36,917 bases of DNA from the NCBI GenBank assembly GCA_964575095.1, contig CAZNPA010000010.1:1-36917 (forward strand), written 5' to 3'. Both the position numbers and the translations under genes were made by a program. This document shows, piece by piece, positions 1-9,375 of this stretch; position 1 is the stretch's first letter; each line of letters opens with the position of its first letter. Origin of the DNA: CAZNPA01 sp964575095 (GTDB lineage: Bacteria > Pseudomonadota > Alphaproteobacteria > Rickettsiales > SXRF01). A model generated the notes under the pieces. That model did no database searches. It had not been told where the DNA came from and saw nothing but the letters and a program-made list of their open reading frames with translations.

Positions 1-65
1 GTTTCAGAAAAAAAAATGGTTGCAAACTGATGATGATAATAAATTAAATATAAACAAAAAATTAA

Positions 66-77
66 CCCCCCCCCCCC
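66..77. repeat. Homopolymer run of 12 C
   Basis: Twelve consecutive C residues lie about 45 bases upstream of the probable GTG start of the small secreted orphan, in an otherwise very AT-rich stretch. Such a run is prone to polymerase slippage. It could alter promoter or leader spacing, or could be a sequencing or assembly artefact. Confidence 0.8.
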
Positions 78-121
78 TGTATTCTGGAAGAGTTATTTTG
101 AATAATTTTTTGGGGGAAATT

Positions 122-376
122 GTGAAAAAGTTGAATTTGGTTTGTCTTATTTTATCTGGGCTAATAAGTTTTTCTGACACTGTTAGTGCTAGAGATGATT
201 CTTATAATAGAGACTATGTTAAAGAGTTTAACGGTCAATCTTGCGTGGATCCTGGCCGTTACATTGATATAACCTCTGGCAGCGGCTCCATCATTGGCAT
301 ATGTTATTGTGCCTGGCATCCTCCTATGCTTCCGGGCTGGGGCATACTAGAGTGCGGTTTAACTTCCCACCTCTAA
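122..376 (+). CDS. Small secreted protein of unknown function
   Basis: I do not recognise this 84-residue protein. The GTG start at 122 is preferred because a GGGGGA ribosome site sits a few bases upstream and the product then opens with a Lys-Lys and a hydrophobic stretch (LVCLILSGLISF) ending near a VSA-R cleavage site, a convincing signal peptide. The mature part is about 60 residues with five cysteines and many Gly/Ser/Pro, so a small disulphide-bonded periplasmic or secreted protein is plausible. The reading frame stays open upstream to a TTG at 20, through the C run, but that extension looks non-coding. Base composition is much more AT-rich than every neighbour, which suggests recent acquisition. 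It converges on secA with a 14-base gap. Confidence 0.5.
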   Translation: MKKLNLVCLILSGLISFSDTVSARDDSYNRDYVKEFNGQSCVDPGRYIDITSGSGSIIGICYCAWHPPMLPGWGILECGLTSHL

Positions 377-390
377 CGAAGCGCAGGGCT

Positions 391-3060
<2,670 letters not shown>

Positions 3061-3066
3061 AGGCGC

Positions 3067-3095
3067 TAAATAGGGCTTTACTGCCGTGAAGTCAA
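3067..3095 (-). promoter_or_regulatory. Candidate sigma-70 promoter for secA
   Basis: On the minus strand TTGACT (3090-3095) is followed after exactly 17 bases by TATTTA (3067-3072). The predicted first transcribed base is about 3060, the A of the secA ATG, so a leaderless transcript is implied. This is a sequence match only. Confidence 0.4.
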
Positions 3096-3115
3096 CGGAA
3101 GCCTCTCCCAATTGC

Positions 3116-3143
3116 TTGCAAATAGGCAAATATGGGCTATAAA
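3116..3143 (+). promoter_or_regulatory. Candidate sigma-70 promoter for the PpiC-type foldase gene
   Basis: TTGCAA at 3116-3121, a 16-base spacer and TATAAA at 3138-3143 point towards the foldase gene starting at 3186. The predicted transcription start is near 3150, leaving a leader of about 36 bases. Confidence 0.45.
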
Positions 3144-3185
3144 AAACCTTTCCGTTTCCCCTTAACCTTTGCATTGGATGGTTTT

Positions 3186-4121
3186 ATGAAAACGATGTTC
3201 CGCGCTGCTCTGTTTGTCACCGTCGCCGCGTTCGCCCTGCCGGCACTGGCCGAGGACGTGCCCCCCGCAGAGAAAAAGGATGCCGCCGCACCCGCCGCCG
3301 TCAAGGACTATACCATCCTGAAACTGGGCAGCGAAGACATCAGGAACTCGGAAGTGCTCGACGTATGGAAAGGCCTGTTCCCCAATGCCAATGCGCCCGA
3401 TTTCAATACCTTCGACGAGAACATACGCCAGAATGTGCTGCGCGGCGTTGTTTCCGAAAAATTGATTTATCAGGAAGCGCTGAAAGGCAATTACGACAAA
3501 AACGCCGAAGTGCAGAAACGCTTCGAGACCCTGAAAAAACAGGTTGTGATGCAAAGCTTCATGGAAGACAAAGCCAAGTCGCTGGTCACCGACGATAAGC
3601 TCAAAGCCGCCTATAACGAAAAAGTTGCGGCAATGAAAGGTCAGGAAGAAGTTAAAGCCCGCCACATTTTAGTCGGCAGCGAAGACGAGGCCAAGAAGCT
3701 GGCTGAAGACATCAAAAAAGGCGGTGATTTCGACAAGATCGCCAAAGAAAAATCAACGGATAAGGCCTCCGGCGCCAATGGCGGCGACCTCGGCTGGTTC
3801 ACCAAAGACCGCATGGTGCCTGAATTCGCCGATGCCGCTTTCAAGCTGAAAAAAGGCGAGACCTCCACCCCGGTCAAGACTGCGTTCGGCTGGCACATCA
3901 TCAAGGTTGAGGACCGCCGCCCGGTCACCGCACCCGCCTTCGACGAAATGAAAGAAGCGCTGAAGGGCGACGTTACCAACAAGGCCGTGCAGGGCTATGT
4001 CGAAAGCCTGCTTAAAACCGCCGACGTGAAATACTACGCCGCCGACGGCAAGGAAAAACCGTTCGAACGCATCGCCGCCCCCAAAGCCAAGGACGCCAAG
4101 CCAGCAGCGGGAAAGCCATAA
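3186..4121 (+). CDS. Periplasmic peptidyl-prolyl isomerase, parvulin (PpiC/SurA) type
   Basis: This 311-residue protein is a secreted parvulin-type prolyl isomerase and chaperone likely to help exported or outer-membrane proteins fold. Starting at 3186 gives a textbook signal peptide, with cleavage after ALA near residue 22. A longer frame from 3132 would put 18 extra residues in front of it and is rejected. Residues ~40-150 form the helical SurA-N/PrsA-like chaperone part. Residues ~155-245 are the PpiC domain (KARHILV, GGDLGWF, MVPEFADAAF, FGWHIIKVEDR). A short Ala/Lys/Pro-rich tail follows. It is divergent from secA, which fits a shared job in export. The fold family is clear; whether it is orthologous to PrsA or SurA is not. 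Confidence 0.93.
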   Translation: MKTMFRAALFVTVAAFALPALAEDVPPAEKKDAAAPAAVKDYTILKLGSEDIRNSEVLDVWKGLFPNANAPDFNTFDENIRQNVLRGVVSEKLIYQEALKGNYDKNAEVQKRFETLKKQVVMQSFMEDKAKSLVTDDKLKAAYNEKVAAMKGQEEVKARHILVGSEDEAKKLAEDIKKGGDFDKIAKEKSTDKASGANGGDLGWFTKDRMVPEFADAAFKLKKGETSTPVKTAFGWHIIKVEDRRPVTAPAFDEMKEALKGDVTNKAVQGYVESLLKTADVKYYAADGKEKPFERIAAPKAKDAKPAAGKP

Positions 4122-4125
4122 CCAG

Positions 4126-4189
4126 GGATGATAGGAATCACGATGATACGGGGAAAACTTTGATCGTATCATCGTTCATCGTATCATCG
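4126..4189. repeat. Inverted short-period repeat array (locus 1, period 7-8)
   Basis: The arms 4126-4150 and 4165-4189 are 25 bases each and pair at 20 of 25 positions around a 14-base loop; the inner 10 pairs are perfect (CGATGATACG with CGTATCATCG). Each arm is itself built of units such as TCGTATCA / TCGTTCA, spaced 8-7-8. The array fills the gap between the foldase stop and the argJ start, and its last unit runs into the argJ ATG. Confidence 0.7.
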
Positions 4190-4196
4190 TATTATC

Positions 4197-5402
4197 ATGC
4201 CGTCGCCCCTCGCCCCGACCTCCACGCCCGATTTGCCGCCGATAGATGGCGTGCGGCTGGCGATGGCCGAATCCGGCATCCGCTATAAAGACCGCCCCGA
4301 TCTCCTGTTGACGGAATTATGCGAAGGCACGACAGCCGCCGGCGTGCTGACGCGCTCGCTGATGCCGTCAGCCGCCGTCGATGCCTGCCGCGCGTCGCTC
4401 AAAACCGGCAAGGCGCGGGCGCTGGTCGTCAATTCCGGAAACGCCAACGCCTTTACCGGCAAAGCCGGTGTCGCCTCGGTCAGGCGTATCGCCACCGCCG
4501 CCGGGAAACTGTTCGGCTGTCCGGCAAGCGAGATATATACCGCCTCGACCGGCGTCATCGGCGAGAAACTGTCCGACGACAAAATCACGAATATCCTGCC
4601 CGCGCTTGCTAAAACACTGTCTCCTGCCGCCTGGCAGGTGGCAACGCGCGCCATCATGACCACCGACACGTTCTTAAAAATGGCGACGCGCACGGCCAGA
4701 ATCGGCGGCAAGAAAGTCACCCTCAACGGCTTTGCCAAAGGCTCGGGCATGGTAGCCCCCGACATGGCGACGATGCTGGCCTTCGTGTTCACCGACGCCA
4801 AAATACCGGCGCGCGCTTTGCAGAAAATGCTCTCCGAGGCCAACGCAACCACCTTCAACTGCATCACCGTCGATAGCGATACCTCGACTTCCGATACGCT
4901 GCTTCTGTTCGCCACCGGAAAAGCGAGGAACCCCGCCGCAAGCACCAAAGATTTCGCCCGCGCGTTGCACGATCTTCTCAAGGAGCTGGCCATCCTCGTC
5001 GTCCAGGACGGCGAAGGCGCCGAGAAACTGATTACGATCACGACAACCGGTGCGGCATCCGATAACGCCGCCCGGAAAATCGGCATGAGTATCGCGAATT
5101 CACCGTTGGTAAAAACCGCCATCGCCGCATCGGATGCCAACTGGGGACGTATCGTCGCCGCCGTCGGCAAAGCCGGGGAAAAAGCCAACCGTGATAAGCT
5201 CTCGATTAAAATCGGAGGCGTGCAGGTCGCCAAAAATGGCGGCGCCACGCCTAACTACAAGGAATCGCAAATTGCGGCGCATATGCAAGGCCGCGATATA
5301 AAAATCGATGTCGATGTCGGCGTCGGTAAAGGTAAAGCCACGGTGTGGACGTGCGATTTGACGCATGCCTATATTGAGATTAATGGAGCGTATCGGACAT
5401 GA
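4197..5402 (+). CDS. argJ: Bifunctional ornithine acetyltransferase / N-acetylglutamate synthase ArgJ
   Basis: ArgJ transfers the acetyl group from N-acetylornithine to glutamate (cyclic arginine route), and in bifunctional forms also makes N-acetylglutamate from acetyl-CoA. The 401-residue proenzyme has the diagnostic self-cleavage segment KGSGMVAPDMATMLAF, in which Thr192 is the autocatalytic nucleophile that becomes the N-terminus of the beta chain. The C-terminus YIEINGAYRT is also typical. The N-terminus (SPLAP, DLPPIDGVRLA, GIRYK) aligns with other ArgJs from residue 3 onward, so the start at 4197 is right even though it abuts the repeat array. The mono- versus bifunctional state cannot be read directly from sequence. 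Confidence 0.96.
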   Translation: MPSPLAPTSTPDLPPIDGVRLAMAESGIRYKDRPDLLLTELCEGTTAAGVLTRSLMPSAAVDACRASLKTGKARALVVNSGNANAFTGKAGVASVRRIATAAGKLFGCPASEIYTASTGVIGEKLSDDKITNILPALAKTLSPAAWQVATRAIMTTDTFLKMATRTARIGGKKVTLNGFAKGSGMVAPDMATMLAFVFTDAKIPARALQKMLSEANATTFNCITVDSDTSTSDTLLLFATGKARNPAASTKDFARALHDLLKELAILVVQDGEGAEKLITITTTGAASDNAARKIGMSIANSPLVKTAIAASDANWGRIVAAVGKAGEKANRDKLSIKIGGVQVAKNGGATPNYKESQIAAHMQGRDIKIDVDVGVGKGKATVWTCDLTHAYIEINGAYRT

Positions 5403-5407
5403 CTTTT

Positions 5408-5502
5408 AACATCCTGAGCGAGCGGAGCGAATCGAAGGATCTTTGCCCGTTGCACAATAAAAAATCCTTCGACTCCGGCCTCCGGCCTACGCTCAGGATG
5501 TT
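5408..5502. repeat. Intergenic inverted repeat between argJ and mutT
   Basis: The outer arms AACATCCTGAGCG and CGCTCAGGATGTT are perfect 13-base complements. The inner arms ATCGAAGGAT and ATCCTTCGA pair for 9. The centre is T/A-rich, and the right arm carries a doubled CCGGCCT. It fills the argJ-mutT gap and ends three bases before the mutT ATG. The CCTGAGCG...TCGAAGGAT words are common in dispersed bacterial repeats (from memory). It may act as a terminator or RNA processing hairpin. Confidence 0.7.
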
Positions 5503-5505
5503 TTT

Positions 5506-5922
5506 ATGAAAACCTTGCTCGTCGTCGCCGCCGCACTGGTGAATGAAGACAACGAAGTGCTGCTCGCCCAGCGCCCCAAGGGGAAGCGTCTGGCCGGAAA
5601 ATGGGAATTCCCCGGCGGCAAAGTGGAAAAAAACGAATCACCGGAAGAGGCCTTGAAGCGCGAGCTTTCCGAGGAACTGGGCATCAACGTCGCCAAAAAA
5701 GATTTGGAGCCGTTCTGGTTCCTGTCGCACGCCTACCCGGAATATAAATTCCATCTGCTGATGCCGGTTTATCTCTGCCGCGCCTGGAAAGGAAAGCCGA
5801 AACCGCTCACGCACAGCGCGCTGATCTGGGAGCTTCCCGGCCGCATGCGAGAACTCGACATGATCGAGGCGGATGCGGAATTGGTCGAGCGGCTGAAGGT
5901 TATGCTTTCCAGCCGGTCATAG
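5506..5922 (+). CDS. mutT: Nudix hydrolase, MutT-type 8-oxo-dGTP diphosphatase
   Basis: MutT removes oxidised 8-oxo-(d)GTP from the nucleotide pool, preventing A:T to C:G mutation. The 138-residue length and the complete Nudix box (G38, E44, R52-E53-L54, E56-E57, G59) support the call. WEFPGGK at 33-39 is typical of MutT and CTP-pyrophosphohydrolase members. The C-terminal half (FWFLSHAYPEYKF, MPVYLCRAWKGKP) matches MutT-like proteins found next to argJ in alphaproteobacteria. It follows argJ on the same strand after the inverted repeat. Its last 23 bases overlap the end of the convergent methyltransferase gene. The exact substrate is inferred. Confidence 0.9.
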   Translation: MKTLLVVAAALVNEDNEVLLAQRPKGKRLAGKWEFPGGKVEKNESPEEALKRELSEELGINVAKKDLEPFWFLSHAYPEYKFHLLMPVYLCRAWKGKPKPLTHSALIWELPGRMRELDMIEADAELVERLKVMLSSRS

Positions 5923-6712
5923 TCACCAATTCGATGGTTGCCGTTACGCGGCCCTGGCCGTCGACAAAATGTTTTTCGTAATAGTCCATCGCCTCGAAAA
6001 ATAAGGCGCGGTTGGTGAAACGTTTCTCGCGCGAAAGCAAAGTATTGGCCTCGCCCATGCCGCGCAGATCATAAATCAGATCCATCGAATGCTCGTAGGC
6101 GATGGTGATAATTTCGCTGTCCGCTACCGGCAGCGCGAAGCCCGTGCGCTGCAGCAGCGCCCCGGCGTCACGCACTTCGAGATAGGGCGAGACGCGCGGC
6201 GACACGCCGCCGCTTAAGCGAAGCTCCGCCTGCTCCAGCGATTGCCGCAATTCCTTCAACGTCCCGCCGCCGGGCAGCGTGGCCATGAACAGCCCGTCCT
6301 TTTTAAGCGCATGGCGAATCTGCGCCATCGCCCCCGGTAGGTCGTTCACCCAATGCAGCGACCCGGCACTTATAATCAAATCGAACGTATTTTCCGCAAA
6401 CGGCAGCCATTCCTCGTCGGCGACAATGCTCTTCTCCATAGGAGGAGAGGAGGCGCGAATCATCGTCTCCGACATATCCGTCTGCACCAGCGTCTCAATG
6501 CCACCGCGCCCGGAAAGCGCACCGGCCAGCACGCCGTGATGCGCACCGAGGTCGAGCGCCAGCGGAAAGCCGCGCTTGAAATCGCCCAGGCGATCGGCAA
6601 GCCGCGTCGCCATTTCCTTGAGCAGGAAATCATGGTCGGCAATCGCCGGCGCGGCGCGGTCGCGGCGGCGGCGCAGGAGAGAGCGGTCGAAGATAATGGA
6701 GGGATTCGGCAT
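5900..6712 (-). CDS. SAM-dependent methyltransferase-fold protein, NDUFAF5/BioC-like
   Basis: This 270-residue class I methyltransferase-fold protein has the SAM motif LALDLGAHHGVLAGAL near residues 50-65, then a DLIISAGSLHWVNDLPGA segment and a LPGGGTLKELRQSL stretch. The opening (IFDRSLLRRRRDRAAP) and overall order match the bacterial relatives of mitochondrial NDUFAF5, a complex I assembly factor that hydroxylates an arginine; these sit beside comF in many alphaproteobacteria. BioC-like malonyl-ACP methylation is the main alternative. The first codons, MPNPS, lie in the left arm of the locus-2 repeat, so the N-terminus may be repeat-derived. It overlaps mutT tail to tail by 23 bases and is divergent from comF. 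Confidence 0.85.
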   Translation of the reverse strand: MPNPSIIFDRSLLRRRRDRAAPAIADHDFLLKEMATRLADRLGDFKRGFPLALDLGAHHGVLAGALSGRGGIETLVQTDMSETMIRASSPPMEKSIVADEEWLPFAENTFDLIISAGSLHWVNDLPGAMAQIRHALKKDGLFMATLPGGGTLKELRQSLEQAELRLSGGVSPRVSPYLEVRDAGALLQRTGFALPVADSEIITIAYEHSMDLIYDLRGMGEANTLLSREKRFTNRALFFEAMDYYEKHFVDGQGRVTATIELVTMTGWKA

Positions 6713-6800
6713 GAGAGTATATTGGCTTGGGACCAGAGTATAGTATATAGAAGATACATGTTTTTCCCGAATCCCTAAATCCTAATCCCGAATCCCGATG
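6701..6800. repeat. Heptamer repeat array / inverted repeat (locus 2)
   Basis: From 6766 the units CCCGAAT, CCCTAAA, TCCTAAT, CCCGAAT, CCCGATG run with a strict period of 7, the last containing the comF ATG. The left arm (6701 on, GGGATTCGG) pairs with the right units and contains the start codon of the divergent methyltransferase gene. The middle also shows GAGTATA at 6714 and 6735, three periods apart. Pairing is weaker than at other loci. Confidence 0.55.
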
Positions 6801-7508
6801 TTAAGCCGCGCACTCGATTTTTTCTTCCCGCCGCAATGCCTGAATTGCGAAACGCTGGTGCCGGCGCACGGCACGCTATGCCTTAGCTGCTGGAAGCAGG
6901 TGCCGTTCATCGCCGCCCCCATGTGCGCCTGCTGCGGCCTGCCGTTCGAGTATTCGCTGGGCGAAGGGACGCTGTGCGGCGAGTGCCTGAAGGAGCTGCC
7001 GCCCTATGCCAAGGCGCGGTCGGTGTTCCTGTATAACGAGCACAGCCGGGCGCTGGTGACCAAACTCAAATTCAACGACCAGCTGCACCTGGCCTCGGTC
7101 TACGGCCCGTGGCTGGCCAAGGCGGCGGGCGATATGCTGAAGACCTGCGAGATTATCGTGCCGGTGCCGCTGTCGTGGCGAAGGTTCGTCGGCAGGCGCT
7201 ACAACCAGGCGGTGCTGCTGGCGCAGGCGCTTTCCAAGAAAACCGGCTTTGCGGTCTTGCCCGATGCGCTCTCGCGCACACGCCACACGCCGCCGCAAAC
7301 CGGCCTCTCCCGCGCCCAGCGTGAGAAGAATGTGAGTGGCGCCTTTACGATCAATGGCCGATATAAAAAAGCTATCGCCGGAAAAACCGTGCTGCTGATC
7401 GACGACGTCATGACCACCGGCAGCACGCTTTCCGCCTGCGCGCGCGTGTTACTCAAGGCTGGTGCGAAAGAGGTGAATGTGCTGACGCTAGCGCGGACGA
7501 CACATTAA
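6798..7508 (+). CDS. comF: ComF-family phosphoribosyltransferase-like protein
   Basis: ComF proteins are needed for natural transformation, probably in handling incoming single-stranded DNA in the cytosol; the chemistry is uncertain. The 236 residues begin with FFFPPQCLNC and further Cys pairs (C28/C31, C43-C46, and LCGEC near 60) forming the zinc-binding N-terminus. They end with a phosphoribosyltransferase domain carrying PVPLSWRRFVGRRYNQA, RTRHTPPQTGLSRAQR and the PRPP loop VLLIDDVMTTGSTL. Length and motif order are standard. The ATG is embedded in the last heptamer of the locus-2 array and no clear ribosome site precedes it, so regulation may involve that structure. It converges on metH. 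Confidence 0.93.
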   Translation: MLSRALDFFFPPQCLNCETLVPAHGTLCLSCWKQVPFIAAPMCACCGLPFEYSLGEGTLCGECLKELPPYAKARSVFLYNEHSRALVTKLKFNDQLHLASVYGPWLAKAAGDMLKTCEIIVPVPLSWRRFVGRRYNQAVLLAQALSKKTGFAVLPDALSRTRHTPPQTGLSRAQREKNVSGAFTINGRYKKAIAGKTVLLIDDVMTTGSTLSACARVLLKAGAKEVNVLTLARTTH

Positions 7509-7555
7509 GCGATTACGGGCGCAGCAGCGCGAGCCAGCCTTGAGCCCGCGACCTG

Positions 7556-7581
7556 TCCGCCGAAGCCTTGGCGAAGGCGGA
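7556..7581. repeat. Nested palindrome, TTC class
   Basis: This is a perfect nested hairpin: outer arms TCCGCC/GGCGGA, GAA spacers on both sides, inner arms GCC/GGC and a TT loop. It lies in the comF-metH convergent gap and matches the architecture seen at 36598-36625 and beside both tRNA genes. Confidence 0.65.
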
Positions 7582-7594
7582 AGCGGCGCGCCAT

Positions 7595-7616
7595 GGAGTT
7601 TTCAGTAGAAAACTCC
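7595..7616. terminator. Perfect 9-bp hairpin between convergent comF and metH
   Basis: GGAGTTTTC and GAAAACTCC pair perfectly around AGTA, midway between two convergent stop codons. There is no clear T run on either side, so a bidirectional terminator role is plausible but not proven. Confidence 0.4.
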
Positions 7617-7623
7617 GGGCGCA

Positions 7624-9372
7624 TTAGATGTTAAAATACTTCGCCTGCGGATGATGCACCACTATCGCCGAGGTCGACGCTTCCGGGTGCAGCTGGAATT
7701 CATCCGAAAGTTCGATGCCGATTTTATCGGCGCCCAATAATTTAAGTAACAATGCCTGGTCTTCCAGACGCGGGCAGGCGGGATAGCCGAAGCTATAGCG
7801 CGATCCGCGGTAGCCCTGCTTCAGGAGTTTTTGCATCTCGCGCGCGTCCTCGTGACCGAAGCCGAGCTCGGCCCTGATGCGCTTATGCATGTATTCGGCC
7901 AGCGCCTCCGCCGTCTCGACGCCGAGGCCGTGCAGGTAAAGGTAATCCTGGTAGCGGTTGCCCGCGAACCACTGGCGCCCGACGTCGGCCACTTTCTGCC
8001 CGGCGGTAACGACCTGCATGGCCAGCACGTCGCGCTCGCCGCTGTCTATGTCGCGGAAGAAGTCGGCAACGCAGATGCCGCCATCTTTGTCCTGCCTCGG
8101 CAGCGCAAACCGGCCTATTTCCTTGTTCCCAGATTCATCGAACAAGATAATATCGTTGCCCGAGCTCGCGCATTTGAAATAACCGTAGGCGGCTTTGGGC
8201 TGCAAAATAGTGTCGCGCTCGCACTCTTCGAGCAGCGGCTTAAGGAGCGGCCGCACTTCGGCATCGACCCATTTCCAGTAATCGGCCAGCGACTTGCCGG
8301 CCTTCTTGAATCCCCAGTGAAAGGTGAACAACATCTGCTCGTTCAAATACGGGATCAGCGCCTTGACCGGAATGGCGTCGATCGTGCGCGCACCCCAGAA
8401 CGGCGGCTTGGGCACCTCCACCTGCGCCGCCAGCTCCTGGCGCTTGAGCTTGATCGCCTCCAGTTCGAGCGGGCGCATCTCGACGGCGATCAGCTTCTGC
8501 CCGGCCTCCTCGTTCTGCGACCAGCGCTGCTTGGCCTTGGAAGAGGTCGGACGGTTGTGCTTGCGCTTTTTGACCTCTTCGAGATGAGCGTCGAACTGCT
8601 TGTCGGAAATCTTGTTCATCAAATCGAGCCCGTCGAACGCGTCCTGCGCGTAGGCGACGCGGCCGGCGCCATACTCTTCCACGCAATCTTCCTCGACATA
8701 AGCGCGCGTCAGCGCCGCACCGCCCAGAAGCACAGGAATATCGTAGCCGAGCTGCGTCAGCTCCTTCAGATTCTCCTTCATCACCACCGTCGATTTGACC
8801 AGGAGCCCCGAAAGCCCCACCGCATCCGGCTTGTGCTCGGCAATGGCGGTCACGATATTGGAGATGGGCACCTTGATGCCGAGGTTGATGACCTTGTAGC
8901 CGTTGTTGGTGAGGATGATGTCGACCAGGTTCTTGCCGATGTCGTGCACGTCGCCCTTGACGGTGGCCAGCACGATCTTCCCCTTCTCCTGGCCTTCCAC
9001 CTTCTCCATGAACGGCTCAAGATAGGCCACGGCTTTTTTCATCGTCTCGGCGCTTTGCAAAACAAACGGCAATTGCATCTTCCCGGCACCGAAGAGTTCC
9101 CCCACCACTTTCATCCCGGAGAGCAAAATGTCGTTGATGATGGTAAGCGGCGGATGGGTCTTCATCGCCGCCGCCAGGTCGTCCTCCAGCCCCTTCTTGT
9201 CGCCGTCGACGATGCGGTCTTTCAAAATTTCCTCAACGGTCTCGGCGCGTTTCTTCTTCTCGCTGGCGACGCCTTTCCGCCCCTCGAACAGCGCGATGAA
9301 ATACTGCAACGGATCGTAAGGATCGTCCGCCGTGCCCGTGGGTTTTAAGGGGATAAAGCTTTCGCCATCCAT
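7624..9372 (-). CDS. metH: Methionine synthase, C-terminal half (cap, cobalamin and activation domains)
   Basis: This 582-residue polypeptide is the back half of cobalamin-dependent methionine synthase. Residues ~20-125 are the helical cap domain (DPLQYFIALFEG at the start). Residues ~130-270 are the B12-binding Rossmann domain with DVHDIGKN, His143 being the lower axial cobalt ligand. The C-terminus is the AdoMet reactivation domain, ending with RYSFGYPACP and HPEASTSAIVVHHPQAKYF. It lacks the homocysteine and folate domains, which are encoded separately at 11564-13396. The break lies in the linker between the folate and cap domains. Its ATG is only three bases after the stop of the inserted fusion gene, indicating translational coupling. 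All visible key residues are intact, so I read it as a functional subunit rather than debris. Confidence 0.93.
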   Translation of the reverse strand: MDGESFIPLKPTGTADDPYDPLQYFIALFEGRKGVASEKKKRAETVEEILKDRIVDGDKKGLEDDLAAAMKTHPPLTIINDILLSGMKVVGELFGAGKMQLPFVLQSAETMKKAVAYLEPFMEKVEGQEKGKIVLATVKGDVHDIGKNLVDIILTNNGYKVINLGIKVPISNIVTAIAEHKPDAVGLSGLLVKSTVVMKENLKELTQLGYDIPVLLGGAALTRAYVEEDCVEEYGAGRVAYAQDAFDGLDLMNKISDKQFDAHLEEVKKRKHNRPTSSKAKQRWSQNEEAGQKLIAVEMRPLELEAIKLKRQELAAQVEVPKPPFWGARTIDAIPVKALIPYLNEQMLFTFHWGFKKAGKSLADYWKWVDAEVRPLLKPLLEECERDTILQPKAAYGYFKCASSGNDIILFDESGNKEIGRFALPRQDKDGGICVADFFRDIDSGERDVLAMQVVTAGQKVADVGRQWFAGNRYQDYLYLHGLGVETAEALAEYMHKRIRAELGFGHEDAREMQKLLKQGYRGSRYSFGYPACPRLEDQALLLKLLGADKIGIELSDEFQLHPEASTSAIVVHHPQAKYFNI

Positions 9373-9375
9373 GCC

